From assembly GCA_964036045.1 (NCBI GenBank), contig OZ038381.1, positions 143,787,596 to 143,851,595 of the forward strand: 64,000 bases of DNA. Reading direction: 5' to 3'. This document shows, piece by piece, positions 31,075 through 42,164 of the stretch. The notes under the pieces are model-generated. The model saw only the letters and a list, made by a program, of their open reading frames with translations. It was not told the DNA's origin and did no database searches. A program made the translations under genes and the position numbers. Origin of the DNA: Eutreptiella sp. 'Long Island Sound 2002'. Its lineage: Eukaryota > Euglenozoa > Euglenophyceae > Eutreptiales > Eutreptiaceae. Each line of letters starts with the position of its first letter. Position 1 is the stretch's first letter.

Positions 31075-32902
31075 TAGGTCTTGGTGTTTTTGGGTGTAAG
31101 ATATTGTTCTCAGCTTACAGTACCTACCTGCAGTGTGCCCGCAAAGCGGCGGTAGTGCACAAGAGTACCTCCATTTGTTCAAGGCTTTGCCTGCAATTAC
31201 CAGGTTCCGAACCCATGTCTTTGGGGTCACAGGCCCTGCATTGCCTAATACTTCTAATTGGGGACCCCATATTACTGCGGGACATATTTGTGGTACCATT
31301 TTGGGGTGTGCAGTAAATTTTAGGGGGATGTGGCAAATTTTCAGAGTATGTGGTTATATTGTGGGGTAGGCGGTAAATTTTCAGGGTATGTCGTTATATT
31401 TAGGGGTATGCGGTAAATTTTAGGGGAATGCAATGAATTTTTGGGGCAAGCGGTACAATTCATTTGTATGAGGTGAATTTTAAGGGTATGGCATGGGTGA
31501 ATGAGGCCATAGTTGCAATAAAGGTCTCAATTTTTATCCAAACTGGTTACCGTGGGCATCTCGTTTTTTTTTTGCCCGTCCCCTGGTTTTGGTGGGAGCC
31601 TCGTCAAATTGGTGGAGAGCGGGGATCAAGTGACCTCCGTCCGTGGCATGTGAATGGTAACAACAGTTGGGAAGGAAGGACAAAGGGAGCATAAACTGGT
31701 GAATGCGACGTGGGCAAAGGAGCCAAAAACCAAGGGGTGTGGAGTAAAGGAGGGGCTAAGTGAAATGCTTAGTATTTCATGGATGCATTCTATGCAGAGG
31801 TAGTGCTGAATCGGGCCCCCGGCAATACCCATAGTAGTCTTCTTCCCCAATCTGGGACAATGCAGGCCTAGGAGGTTGCAGGTCAAGGAGCGAGTGCATG
31901 TGCAACCGGCACGGCAAACCACAGTCTGCAGCATGAAGCCCGGAACTGGGTGCGGCGTTGGACTGGCCCATCAGTACGGCCTTTCTTCTGTGCGAGGATG
32001 GGCGCTGCATGCACCTGAGCTGCGGCTGGTATCCCTTCCAAGCTAGCATGGCAGTGGCCACGCTCGAACCCAGCTGGCAGGCTAGGCTTGCGACTGCAGT
32101 GGGGTTCCTGTCTGCTGGTTTACTAACAGGTTCAGGGGAACTGAGGAGCTTGCTCCAAGAGGACCCAGTGCTGGGCCTTGAGGACCAAAGGGGCACAATT
32201 GTGCTAACTTTGAGCACAAAAGGCGGCTGTCCACCCCAATATGGTTTTACGCAGCCATACATACAGGGTGCACACACATGGCTGGAAGCAAGTCCATGAG
32301 AGGATTTGGACCTTGCAGGCTTTATGATTGGAATTGATTGCTTTGGCGCTCACAGACAGACATGCACAAACACACAACGAACGCTATACTGTTGTTTCAA
32401 TCAAAGAGGGCATTACACACACACATTCACACTGCCTTCTTCACAGAAACTGCCGCAGGCAGGTCATTTCAAAACGACCTGCTTGGTTAGCTGCCTACCT
32501 GCTTACAGGGCCTATGTAAGACCCCCCCCCCCAAATCCAACAAAACAGCAAAAAAAAAACCAACAGCAAAATGGCTCTGCACCCTTGATGTGTAGCACCA
32601 GGTATGCCAAGGGGCAGAAGCAGCATTTGTAAGCAGATGGACAACGATCCCATTCTCACTTACCAAAATTTTTCTCCGGTGGCTTGGGACAAAGATTCCT
32701 GAAAACTCAAACCAGTGCCCAACTGGCACATTTACCCAGCCCCGCACCCCAATATAAGACACCGCCTCAATCAACCCCCAGCCTGCTCAAACACATTTAT
32801 GGTGACTGCAATTGCAGTTCTGACAACCACATTCTGCCCCCCCCTTCTTGTCCCTCTCTCGTCCACCCAATGACCCGGCCTGCCCCCGTCATCGATGTGC
32901 AG
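31075..32902 (+). other. Channel intron, right part
   Basis: Contains a degenerate AT-rich tandem repeat (GGGTATGCGGTAAATTTT type) at 31313-31490. The 113-codon frame at 31958-32299 has no domain. The intron ends with the acceptor CGTCATCGATGTGCAG (32887-32902). Confidence 0.6.
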
Positions 32903-33451
32903 ATGGAACTGCCTGGATTTCACCCTGACGGTCATTTCTGTGGTGGAGCTGTTCCTGAGTGGCACCACTGCCTTCACCGTGTTCCGTGCCCTCCGCATGG
33001 CCCGCATCCTGCAGCTGGGCCGCCGCGCCCCCCGGCTGCGCAAGATGGGCGCCGCGTTCTGCCGAGCCCTCCGCATGTCCGTGCCCTGGTTCGGACTGCT
33101 GCTCATCTTCTGGCTGATTTTCTCCATTTTGGGGATGCAGTCCTTTGGAGGCAGCAACGTCAGCGCTGAAGACCCCCGGTTCTCGTTTGGCTCGCTGTGG
33201 GAGACCATCTACACGGTGTTCATCATCATCATTGGCGACTCCTGGGCGACCATCATGTCGATCACGATGCAGCAGACGAGCTGGTTGGCATGCTTCTATT
33301 TCCTGGCGGTGTTCCTCCTGGGCTACTACATGATCATCAACCTCCTCATCTGCATCCTCATCGACGCTTTTGCCTACCAGTCTGCCCACACTGAAGAACA
33401 GGAGCCTCACGAGCACTTCTTATTGAAGCACGCCACCAAAGTCTTCCGCCG
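32903..33451 (+). CDS. Voltage-gated cation channel, exon with domain II S3-S6
   Basis: The exon encodes S3 (WNCLDFTLTVISVVELFL), an arginine-rich S4 voltage sensor (VFRALRMARILQLGRR), S5 (WFGLLLIFWLIFSILGMQSF), the pore loop and S6 (FLLGYYMIINLLICILIDAF). The pore reads TVFIIIIGDSWATIM. Aligned to calcium-channel domain II (TVFQILTGEDW) the filter position is Asp, at codon 33237-33239. An acidic residue here is compatible with Ca2+ or Na+ selectivity. After S6 a cytoplasmic stretch (EEQEPHEHFLLKHATKVFR) leads to a GT donor at 33452. Two bases (CG) carry over to the next exon, in phase. Confidence 0.9.
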
Positions 33452-33805
33452 GTGTGTTGGTGTATTTGGTGGCATTCGCGCGGGAGAGTGTGGAGATTGC
33501 AGGTGAAGGCAAAGCAGTGAGGTGTTGGAGAGCAAACTGCGCTGTTACTGTGCACAACAGGCTGGAGGTGGGATCGTGAAATAGCGACATGCAATTATCG
33601 CTGAGGCGATCAGGCTGAAGAGGGAATCGGGTGCAGGTGCAGGGAGGGGACAAGGATTGTGTAGGTGAATTGGTGGGTAATGGGTAGGAGCAGAGCTAGT
33701 GTAGATGAGGGGCAGGAGCAGTACTCAGCAGGGCTCAGGGGCAGTGCTGTTAGGAATTGAGGCGCAGGGGCCAGGGCCTCATTGAGGTCTGCCTCCACTC
33801 TACAG

Positions 33806-34150
33806 CCCCACGCACCCCGGTCGGGACAACGTGGCCGAAATCGAGGCAAATCTTGCGAAGAATGCTATGAATGGCAATGGTAACGGAGACAATCCGGAGG
33901 AGGATCATACCCAGTCGACTTTGCAGGAGGGCAGCAGTACGGCATCCGCGGCCCCGCGCCGTTCGGTGTTCGGCTTTTCGGAGTCGCTGCAGGGCTCGCA
34001 GTCGTCGGCGCAAGCAATGCAACCTGCGGAACCCGAGCTCCGGTTCTTGGAAGACGTGCCCATCAAGCTCGAGCCCAAAAAGAAGCACCGCACCGACCGA
34101 GACCGCCCCACATTCCGGGAGCGCGTGGGAGAGTTTGTCACGCACCCGTG
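33806..34150 (+). CDS. Voltage-gated cation channel, II-III linker exon
   Basis: The acceptor is CTCCACTCTACAG. One base completes an Arg codon, then PTHPGRDNVAEIEANLAKN. The exon is a hydrophilic cytoplasmic linker: Asn/Gly run (GNGNGDNPEE), Ser/Gln-rich part, then a basic segment (KLEPKKKHRTDRDRP) and RERVGEFVTHP, leading into domain III S1. It ends CCGTG|GTATGT, giving phase 2. In animal channels this linker carries regulatory sites; none can be assigned here. The short introns on either side (354 and 424 bases) hold nothing notable. Confidence 0.85.
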
Positions 34151-34574
34151 GTATGTTTGGGAGTGCGAATGGGTGGTAACGTGTTTGCCTGGACCCCCTG
34201 CCCTTCCTCCTGTGCAGTGCCCCCCCAAATGCTCGTGCTCCTGCCCTTGCCCCTGCCTCTGCCCGCTTTCGCAAAGGGTACATAGTCCCGTGGTGATGTT
34301 CTTTGCCTGCTGCTCCCGGATTCCATTTGGACCGCAGGCAGGACAAAGGTCTCGTCTCGCGGGGGCAAGTGACTCTTTCCTATTGATTTGCCTGTGCCCC
34401 TGTTTCCTCCGTGACTGTCCCTGCCCTTGCTACGTGGGTCTCGATGGGTATGCGGTCTGTCTGCGTCCTGTGTGATTAGGACCCCAAAGTTCGCTGATTT
34501 GGGAGGGGGCACGGCTCTGTGCCACGTAGACCCCCAGGCCCCAGTTTGCCATTGGCGTCGCTCAGGGTCGACAG

Positions 34575-35082
34575 GTTCATCGTGTTCAGCATCCTGGCGA
34601 ATGCCTGCTTCCTGTGCGCCTACACCCCCTGGACCGAGGTGGAGTGCCTAAAGAACCCATGTGACACCTGGAGCCTGACACTCTACATCTCCAACCTCGT
34701 GTTCGTTTCGGTGTTTGCGCTGGAGCTGCTCCTGAAGCTCATCGGGTTTGGGCCCAACGCTTTCGTCAAGGACTGGGGCAATGGCATTGACGCGTTTGTG
34801 GTTGTCACGTCCATCATCGGGCTGTTCGTTGACCTCGGCGGGGGCACCCGTTCACTCCGGACAATCCGTCTCGTCTCCCGTTTGGAGCCGCTGAAGGTTG
34901 TGGCCGCCGGTATCTGGAGGGCCATCCCGATCCTGACCACTGTGCTCTGCACCATCGGGTTTATCTGGTTTCTGTTTGCAGTGCTCGGCGTACAGCTGAT
35001 GATGGGCCGGCTATGGGAGTGCGTGGACACCAGCACCGGCATCGCTACGGCGTTGGATGAGGTGTGGCACAGTGCTGGGAAG
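34575..35082 (+). CDS. Voltage-gated cation channel, domain III S1-S5
   Basis: The acceptor GGGTCGACAG completes a Trp codon (THPW-FIVFSILANACFL). S1, S2 (LYISNLVFVSVFALELLLKL), S3 (NGIDAFVVVTSIIGLFVDLG), S4 (TRSLRTIRLVSRLEPLKVV) and S5 (ILTTVLCTIGFIWFLFAVLG) are all clear, followed by the start of the pore turret. The exon end is set at GGGAAG|GTCAGG (35082); GATGAG|GTGTGG (35061) is also in phase and would shorten the turret by seven residues. The 602-base intron after it shows only a C-run at 35167-35188. Confidence 0.88.
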
Positions 35083-35684
35083 GTCAGGTGCCAAGGGTTG
35101 CTTTTTCGAGGGGGGAACTGACAGAGCCCCAAACCTGCAGACCGTTGCATTGGTAGGGCCTCTCGCCCCCCCCCCCCCTCCCCCCCGCCTTCCCGGGAAT
35201 TCCCCATTGCCGATTCGTCGGCATTCTACAAAGTGGTACTCACAGCCCCTCGCCGATGGTACGGGTCTGGGATGTTGTTGGTGTTTTGCTTCCCCTCCGA
35301 ATGGGCCGTCACCGTGTTGAAATGCGTTGCGCCCGTGTGTTTCGTCGTTGCGGTTCAGTTGTTAAGAGTTGTCGAGGGCAGTCCCCAGGAATTCCCAGGA
35401 ACGTACACGGAGGCTGGTGCCTATCCTGACCAGAAAGTGTGCATGTTGTGCCTCTCACCCGTACACAAAATCCCTTGTTCCTTTGGCGCTGTGTTGGCTT
35501 TCTTTGACAGGGCCCAGGGGCTGGTCAGGGGGTCGCTTGTTGTCCTGCCTTTGCAGTGCATGTTTTCTGGCTCTGCGCCCCTCTCCATGATCCCGCCCTG
35601 CCAAAAGTGGTGTGAACCCCGCCCCCTCCCCCCAGCACTCATCCAAACAGTGAAGCCCTGCCCAGCCGCACTATCACGTCGCAG

Positions 35685-36008
35685 GTGAACTGCACCGGCA
35701 CAAATCTGAGCTGGCAGAACCCACACTACAATTTCGACAATGTCGGTGTTGCCCTCCTGACGCTCACTACCGTGGGCATAGGGCCCTCGCCACTGCCAAT
35801 CATGTGGGAGGCCATCGACAGTACAGAGCCAGGGTTGGCCCCGGAGCGCAACCACTCCGCTGCTTTGGGCCTCTATTTCATCGCCTTTGTGATCTTGGGC
35901 AGCCTCACGGCCCTCAATTTCTTCATTGCGGCGCTTGTGGACACCTGGAACAACGAGGATGGGGCGCTGCTGACGGACAACCAGAAGGCGTTTACCAAGT
36001 CCCTCCAG
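35685..36008 (+). CDS. Voltage-gated cation channel, domain III pore and S6, atypical filter
   Basis: The acceptor CACGTCGCAG opens phase 0. The turret (VNCTGTNLSWQNPHYNFDNV) matches domain III of Nav/Cav channels (NFDNV). The pore helix GVALLTLTTV is followed by GIGPSPLPIMWEAID. Laid without gaps on FTVSTFEGWPQLL of calcium channels, the selectivity residue (Glu, or Lys in Nav) is Pro34 of this exon (codon 35784-35786) and the following Gly-Trp is Ser-Pro. S6 (LGLYFIAFVILGSLTALNFF, then IAALVD) and the start of the III-IV linker (DTWNNEDGALLTDNQKAFTK) are normal. It ends CTCCAG|GTGCTG in phase 0. Confidence 0.88.
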
Positions 36009-38339
36009 GTGCTGTGTTCTGCACCGCAAGAGGCAAAGGAGAGGGGATGGGATGGATGGAGTCAGGGTTTCTCGTGGATTTATTCCTGTGGGCGTAATGA
36101 ATTTAGAGCCACTGATCAGTCTGCCTCAATGGTGTTGGCAGCATGTAACCTCCACCAGCCTCAGTGTGGTGCCTGTCGGCTGCTTACCCCGCCCCACCCT
36201 CCACACCCCAGCCCGACATAATTTCTCCATTCTATGGAGCCGGCACAGCGCTTGCACCTGCAGAGGTCCAAGGGTTACTCAATTTCTTCCCAACCCGTGG
36301 GGGAAACAGTTGCTGATCAACAGGAAATATCATTTAATAATGCATCAGAAGTGGCCCACAAGTGGGCCCAGTGGCTACATAACCCCTGCGGAGTGTGAAA
36401 CACTTCAGACCAGGGAATGAAATCACAAAGGGCCCACAAGTGGGCTGGGTGGCTACATACCCCCTGCCGCATGGGGGGTCTCCGGCGCCTCACAGTGGGG
36501 GACAAAATCGTGAGTGGCCCACAAATCGGCCCAGGCCAGTTCTGATTTTCTTCCCCGCTCTGAAGCGTTGGGGACCCCCGAGGCGTCAAGGGTTATATAA
36601 CCACTGGGCCCACTTGTGGGCCACTTCTGATTTAGTCCCGCGCTCTAAACCATTGGGGACCCCCCAAGTGGCAGGGGTTCTGTAGCCAGTGGGCCCACTT
36701 GTGGGCCAGTTCTGATTTTGTCCCCGGCTCTGATGCATCGGGGACCCACCAAGCGGCAGGGGCCATGTAGCCACCCTGCGCATACTTGGGCCACTTCTGA
36801 TTTTGTCCCCCGCTTCAAAGCGTCGGGGACCTCCTGGGCAGCAGGGGTTATACAGCCAGCCGGCCCACAATTCTGATTGTGTTCCCTGCTCTGAAGTGGT
36901 GGGGACCCCCTAGGCGGCAGAGGTAATATAGCCACCCGGCCCACGTGTGGGCCACTTCTGATTTTGTGCCCCTCTCTGAAGTGTCGGGGAGCCTCTGGGC
37001 GGCAGGGGTTATGTAGCCACCCAGCCCACTTGTGGGCCATTTCTGATTTCGTCCCCCGCTCTGAAGCAGCGGTGACCCCCCACGCGGCAGGGGTCATGTA
37101 GCCACCCGGCACACTTGTGGGCCACTTCTGATTTTGTTCCCCACTCTGAAGCATTGGGGACCCCCTAGGAGGCAGGGGTTATGTAGCCACCCAGCCCACG
37201 CACTTGTGGGCCCTTTGTGATCCCCCCCCTCCCCGCTCTGAAGTGTTTGAGACCCCCCAGGCGGTAGGGGTTATGTAGCGACTGGGCCCGCTTGTGGGCC
37301 ACTTCTGATTTTGTCCCCCGCTCTAAAGCGTTAGGGCGCCCCTATGCGGCAGGGGTTATGTAGCCACCTGGCGCACTTGTGGGCCACTTCTGATTTAGTT
37401 CCCCGCTCTGAAGCGTCGGGGAGCCCCCAGGCATCATGAGTTATGTGGGCACTGGGCCCACTTGTGGGCCACTTCTGATTTTGTCCCCCGATGTGAAGCG
37501 TCGGGGACCCCCCATGCGGCAGGGGTTAGGTAGCCACCCAGCCCACTTGTGGGCCCTTTGTGATTTCGTCCCCCGCTCTGAAGTGTTTTAGACCCCCCAG
37601 GCGTCAGGGGTTATGCAGCCACTAGGCCCACTTGTGGGCCACTTCCGATTTAGTCTGAAGCGTCGGAAACGCCCCAAGCGTCTTGGGTTATGTAGCCACT
37701 GTGGCTGCAGATTGAGTTCATCGTTGTTTGGTTCCCCTACCGCCCAGTCTGAGTGTCTCACAATCTTCATTTTCAAAGTCCCTTCAAAAGAACCAAAGAC
37801 ATAGGCCCCCAAAAAGAGTTTCCACAATGCTACGCCATAACCTTTCATCATTGGCCGATATGTGCCAATATTTTGGCTGGTGTTGAGCCTCGAAAGCTTG
37901 TGTCATCAACCATGGTGAACCCCCCAAGACCGTGTGACCCTGGGCTTCATGGGCAGGAGGGTCCTTCTGCCCAGACCCCCCCCCCCGTTCCCAACATTCC
38001 CCCTCCCCCTCTTCCGAAGCAAGCCTGGGGGTACTGTGTTTGCCGCCTCCAAAAACCTCCAACCCCCCCCACCAACCACCAGAACAGGACGGGCCCATTC
38101 TTGACTTTCGTGGTTCAAACCAGACCACCATAAGAATGCACATACAGTTCTCAAGATTTGTGGGTCATTTGAGGAGAGCCGACACAACAACAAGGTTCGC
38201 TTCCTTTGAAAAGTCAGTTGTTGTTGCCCACCTTCACTTTCATGCGAACCACTTCTAGGATGGTGACCAGATGAACACCTTCGCATTGTTTTTTCAACAC
38301 TCGCATGCTCTCTGCAGCCACCGATGTCCGACCTTGCAG
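36009..38339 (+). other. Channel intron between domain III and domain IV exons (2.3 kb)
   Basis: Holds the 85-bp minisatellite (36330-37700). The remainder is unique with C-rich patches (37978-37987, 38067-38073). It ends with the acceptor CCGATGTCCGACCTTGCAG. Open frames here are repeat or chance products. Confidence 0.7.
36330..37700. repeat. Minisatellite, about 85-bp unit, about 16 copies
   Basis: The unit contains GGCAGGGGTTATGTAGCCAC, CCACTTGTGGGCCACTTCTG, ATTTTGTCCCCCGCTCTGAA and GCGTCGGGGACCCCCC. Copies at 37001, 37086, 37171 and 37262 are spaced 85-91 bp. Each unit includes the short inverted motif CCCACTTGTGGG. Confidence 0.9.
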
Positions 38340-38606
38340 GTGCTGCTGAGGTCAAAGCTGCCACCAGTTGTCATCCCGCCTGCAGATTGCAGACGCCCGA
38401 TATTCGATATTGTGACAAGCTTCCGATTTGAGGTGGCCATTAGCTTTTTGATCATCCTGAACACCTGTTTCCTCCTGCTGGAGCACTACGACCAGCCCGA
38501 CTATTGGCGGGACATGTTGGTGGTGGTGAACTACATTTTTGTGGGCATATTCACACTGGAGGCGGTGTTGAAGATCTTTGTGCTTGGTCCCCGGCAGTAC
38601 TGGCAG
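38340..38606 (+). CDS. Voltage-gated cation channel, end of III-IV linker and domain IV S1-S2
   Basis: Phase 0 at both ends (LQ|VLLRSKLPP ... GPRQYWQ|). The linker end (PPADCRRPIFDIVTSFRFE) corresponds to the segment before domain IV in Nav/Cav channels; S1 is FEVAISFLIILNTCFLLLEH and S2 VNYIFVGIFTLEAVLKIFVL. The donor is CTGGCAG|GTGTGC. No exon with S3-S6 of domain IV can be found in the remaining 25.4 kb. Either the next intron is very long or the gene is broken here. Confidence 0.87.
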
Positions 38607-40860
38607 GTGTGCGAGAGATCCCGGAAAGCGTTCAGGAACCACAATCCGTTCTGCCAAGGACAGCGGTTGGAAAAACGACGGTCAGACGGGTCCCCGTGCT
38701 TAGATCAGGCAGTGCTCAGATGAGGTAACCTAAAAGAGCAGTTGGAAAAACGACGGTTAGACGGGTCCCTGTGCTTTGACAAGGCAGTGCTGGCGAAAGG
38801 AGGGAGGGGCAAATGGACACATGGGCCCCTTATTGGCGCCCCATTGGATCCTGCAAACATTGAGCTTCAGCCCCAAATGGTCTGGACCCAAAATGGGTCC
38901 TTCGGGTCCACCGGGGTCAAACAATTGGCTGTTTTCAAAATTGCTCCTAGAACATGTGGGATGCTGAAACAAGTGATTTTAGCCCATTTTGAGCCCATGG
39001 TGGCCCGCTTTGGCCCTGCGAAAATCCCAAAATGCCTTGGAACTTGGCCGGTTTGAGACCAGTAATGGGGCCAAAATGGGTCAAGAACACTTGTTCCATA
39101 ATTGATCATGGACCATTTGGAATTCATAAATAAGTGCACCGGGCCCACTTTCAGTTCGCTTTGACACTTTTTTCGCCCCCCAATGGCCGTAGAAACCCTT
39201 GAAAATGTACCATTTTGGGACCAAAATGGGTCTAAAGCATGTTTTTCCTAAAGTCATCTTGGACCATTTGGGGTGCACAAACGGGTGAATTGAGCCCATT
39301 TTGAGCCCATTCAGCCACGTCAAGGTGCTAACTTCTACTCTTGCGGCCTGCACAAGAGCTGACCCAAGAGCAATGATCCAGAGCCACCTGGAGAAGGGGA
39401 GAGAGGTATAGATTAGAGGATGTACATATTACTACACCCCTCTCCCCTTGAATGTAGCTAACAATAAGCAAGCAAGCATGTATGCATGCATGCATCCAAC
39501 AAGCACATCTCCATTCCGTTTTTGGCCATTACTCTTTCCCAATGCACCAGGCTGTGTCCTATTTTGGCCATCCTAGGGCCTAGATGGTGCCCCAGGCTCC
39601 AAGTCGGAGGGTGCCCTCCAAAATTTGGGCCGTTTTGGGCCAAAAGCAGCCATTTTCTGGTCCAAAAACCAGCCCCAGAACATGTTCAAAACGGCAAAAC
39701 AAAGGGAAGCAGTTGGTGCACACCCATAGGCATGGGAGGGTAAAAATGAGGACAAATCAAAAACGGCATTTTTTTCAGTCAAGGAAAAACAGCAGTTCTT
39801 GTGAGCAAACGAAAAACGGCACCATTTTGGATGTCGGGGTGTTGTCGGGATCCATGATAATATCATTTAGCTCTTCTAGACAACAGCTAGACAATGGCTG
39901 CTAGACAATAGCCATCAGCTAGTAGTTGGCACGTAGGTGGCTTGGCCGATGGCTGTCACGTGTCTCCTTGCAGCTGCTTGTGGGTGGCTTGGCCGATGGT
40001 TGTCTCATGTCACCTTGCAGCTGCTTCCACATTGACTACTGCCATGGACTACTATGGCTGCTGCCCGCTGCCGGCTGGTAGCTTGTGGTTGGCTGCTACC
40101 TGGTGGTTGCTGGTTGGTGGCTGTCGGGTATGGTTGCCGGCCGCTGCCCGGCGGCCGCTGCTTGCGCCAAGCAGCGGCTAGCAACCAGAAGGTTGCGGCC
40201 ACTAGACAACAGTCATTAGAAAACAGTCGCAGTCAGCAGCCGGCAGGCAGCCGGCACATAGAAGCTAGTCACCACTTGGCAATACCAGACAGCAGGCATT
40301 GGCAAGTGGTCAGCAGTTGGCAGACAACGCTGCCATGCAGCAGCCACTAGGCCGCATCCAAAAGCCATCAATCGTTGAGCTGGTGAGTAGCGCCCACTAG
40401 GTAGTGTCCGTAGTGAACAGCTGCCAAGTAGCAACCAAGCGGCGGCCAACAGGTAGCAGGTAGCAGGTAGCAAGGTAACAGCCACTAGGCAGGGGTACAC
40501 ACAAAGCAAAAATTACCAAGGGCCAAAACTAGCCAACAAACCTCAATTTTTTGTCAAACTTTTTGGTAATTTTTCGATCCCGTGGTTGCAAAGGGAACAC
40601 CACCCTTCTCTGCCACAATGCAAATCAACGCAAAGGGATAAACCAATTTCCATTGCACGATGGGTGCTTTACTTGTAGTGCAGGACACATGGATCTCGAG
40701 TGATTCAACCAACAACCATCCAAAACATATTTAGCGCAAGAGACACTTTCATGCAATGAGCTGGATGCATCCACCACAACAACCACAACGACATGACGGT
40801 CCATGACAAAGGAAGGGCGTATAAGAAACACTGGCTTGCAATGACCATTCCACTGCACAC
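38607..40860. other. Non-coding stretch with degenerate repeats
   Basis: A unit with GTTGGAAAAACGACGGT occurs twice, 75 bp apart (38666, 38741). From 38870 to 39330 a loose repeat of roughly 150-180 bp carries CCAAAATGGGTC and GACCATTTGG. From 39940 to 40500 there is short degenerate GCTGCTTGTGGGTGGC / GGTAGCAGGTAGC repetition. No gene seen on either strand. Confidence 0.7.
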
Positions 40861-40864
40861 TGCC

Positions 40865-42135
40865 TACGGGCAGTGTGGCTAAAAGGTGCAGGAGTTTCAC
40901 TGCCCACTGCCCCCGAGCATTGTGGCAGTGCATGGCAGGATTTCCACTGCCCACTACCCATAGGCAATGTGGCGGTAAATTGCACGAGTTCCGCTGTCCC
41001 TTGCCTGTGGGCAATGTGGCGAATTTCCACCGCCCACTGCCTCCAAGCAGTGTGGCGGTGCATTGCAGAAGCTTCACTTCCCATTGCCCGCAGCCATAGT
41101 GGCGGTGCATCGCAGGTTTTCCACTGCCCACTGCCCATGCCCACTGCCCACAAGCGGTGTGGCGGTGCACTGCAGAAGTTCCATTGCCCAACGCCCCCCG
41201 GCAGTATGGCGGTGCATTGTAGGAGTTGCATTGTCCACTGTCCCCGGGCAGTGTGGCAGTGCATTGCAGGAATTCCACCGCCCAGTGACCCTCGGGAGCG
41301 TGGCGGTGAATGGCAACAATTACACCGCCCACTGCCCATAGGCAGCTTGGCGGAAAACTGCAAGAGTTCCATTGCCCAATGCCCAAAGGCAGTGTGGCAG
41401 TGCATCCTAGAAGTTCGACTACCCACTGCCCCCAGGCACCGTGGCCGTGGCAGCAATTCCGCCGCCCACTGACCCAGGCAATGAGGTGCAAAACTATAGG
41501 AGTTCCTGCCCTCCGCCTACAGGTAGTGTGGCAGTGCATTGCAGGAGTTCCAGTGCCCACTGCCCATAGGTGGTGAGGCGGAAAACTGCAGGAGTTCCAC
41601 TGCTCACTGCCTACAGGCGGTGTGGCGGGGAATTGCAAGAATTCTATTGCCCATGGCCCATAGGCAGTGTGGCATTGCATTGCAGGATTTCCACTGCCCA
41701 CTGCCCCCAGGCAGTGTGGCGGTGCATTGTATCACTTCCACTGTCCTTTGCCCACGGGCAGTGTGATGGTGCATTGCAGGAATTCCACCGCCCACTGTGT
41801 GTAGGCAGTGTGGCGGTGACTTGCAGGAAGTCCACGGCCCACTGCCCCAAGGCAGTGTGGCGGTGCGTTGCAGGAGTTCCACCGCCCACTGCCAGCAGGC
41901 AGTGAGGTGGTGCATTATAGGAGTTCCATTGCCCACTGCCCGGTGCATTGCAACACTTCCACTTTCCACCGCCCCCAAGCAATGTGGTGGTGCATTGCAG
42001 GAGTTCTACTCCTCAGTGCCCCTAGGCAGTATGGCAGTACATTGCAGGACCTCCACTGCCCCCTGCCCACAGGCAGTGTGGCGGTGCATTACAGCATTTC
42101 CACCGTCCACTGCCCCCAAGCAGTGTGGCACAGAG
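40865..42135. repeat. Minisatellite, 47-bp unit, about 27 copies
   Basis: The unit carries GGCAGTGTGGCGGTGCATTG, CAGGAGTTCCACCGCCCACT and GCCCCCA. Starts at 41711, 41758, 41805 and 41852 are exactly 47 bp apart. Long frames on both strands through it are artefacts. Confidence 0.93.
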
Positions 42136-42164
42136 ATTTGGTCTGCACCGTTGTGCGCTTGAAC

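Noticed and set aside
40625-41701. 358-codon minus-strand frame with repeated Cys/His, suggestive of zinc fingers
   Set aside because: It follows the 47-bp minisatellite. 47 is not a multiple of 3, so the peptide repeat cycles through frames; Cys and His spacing is a by-product.
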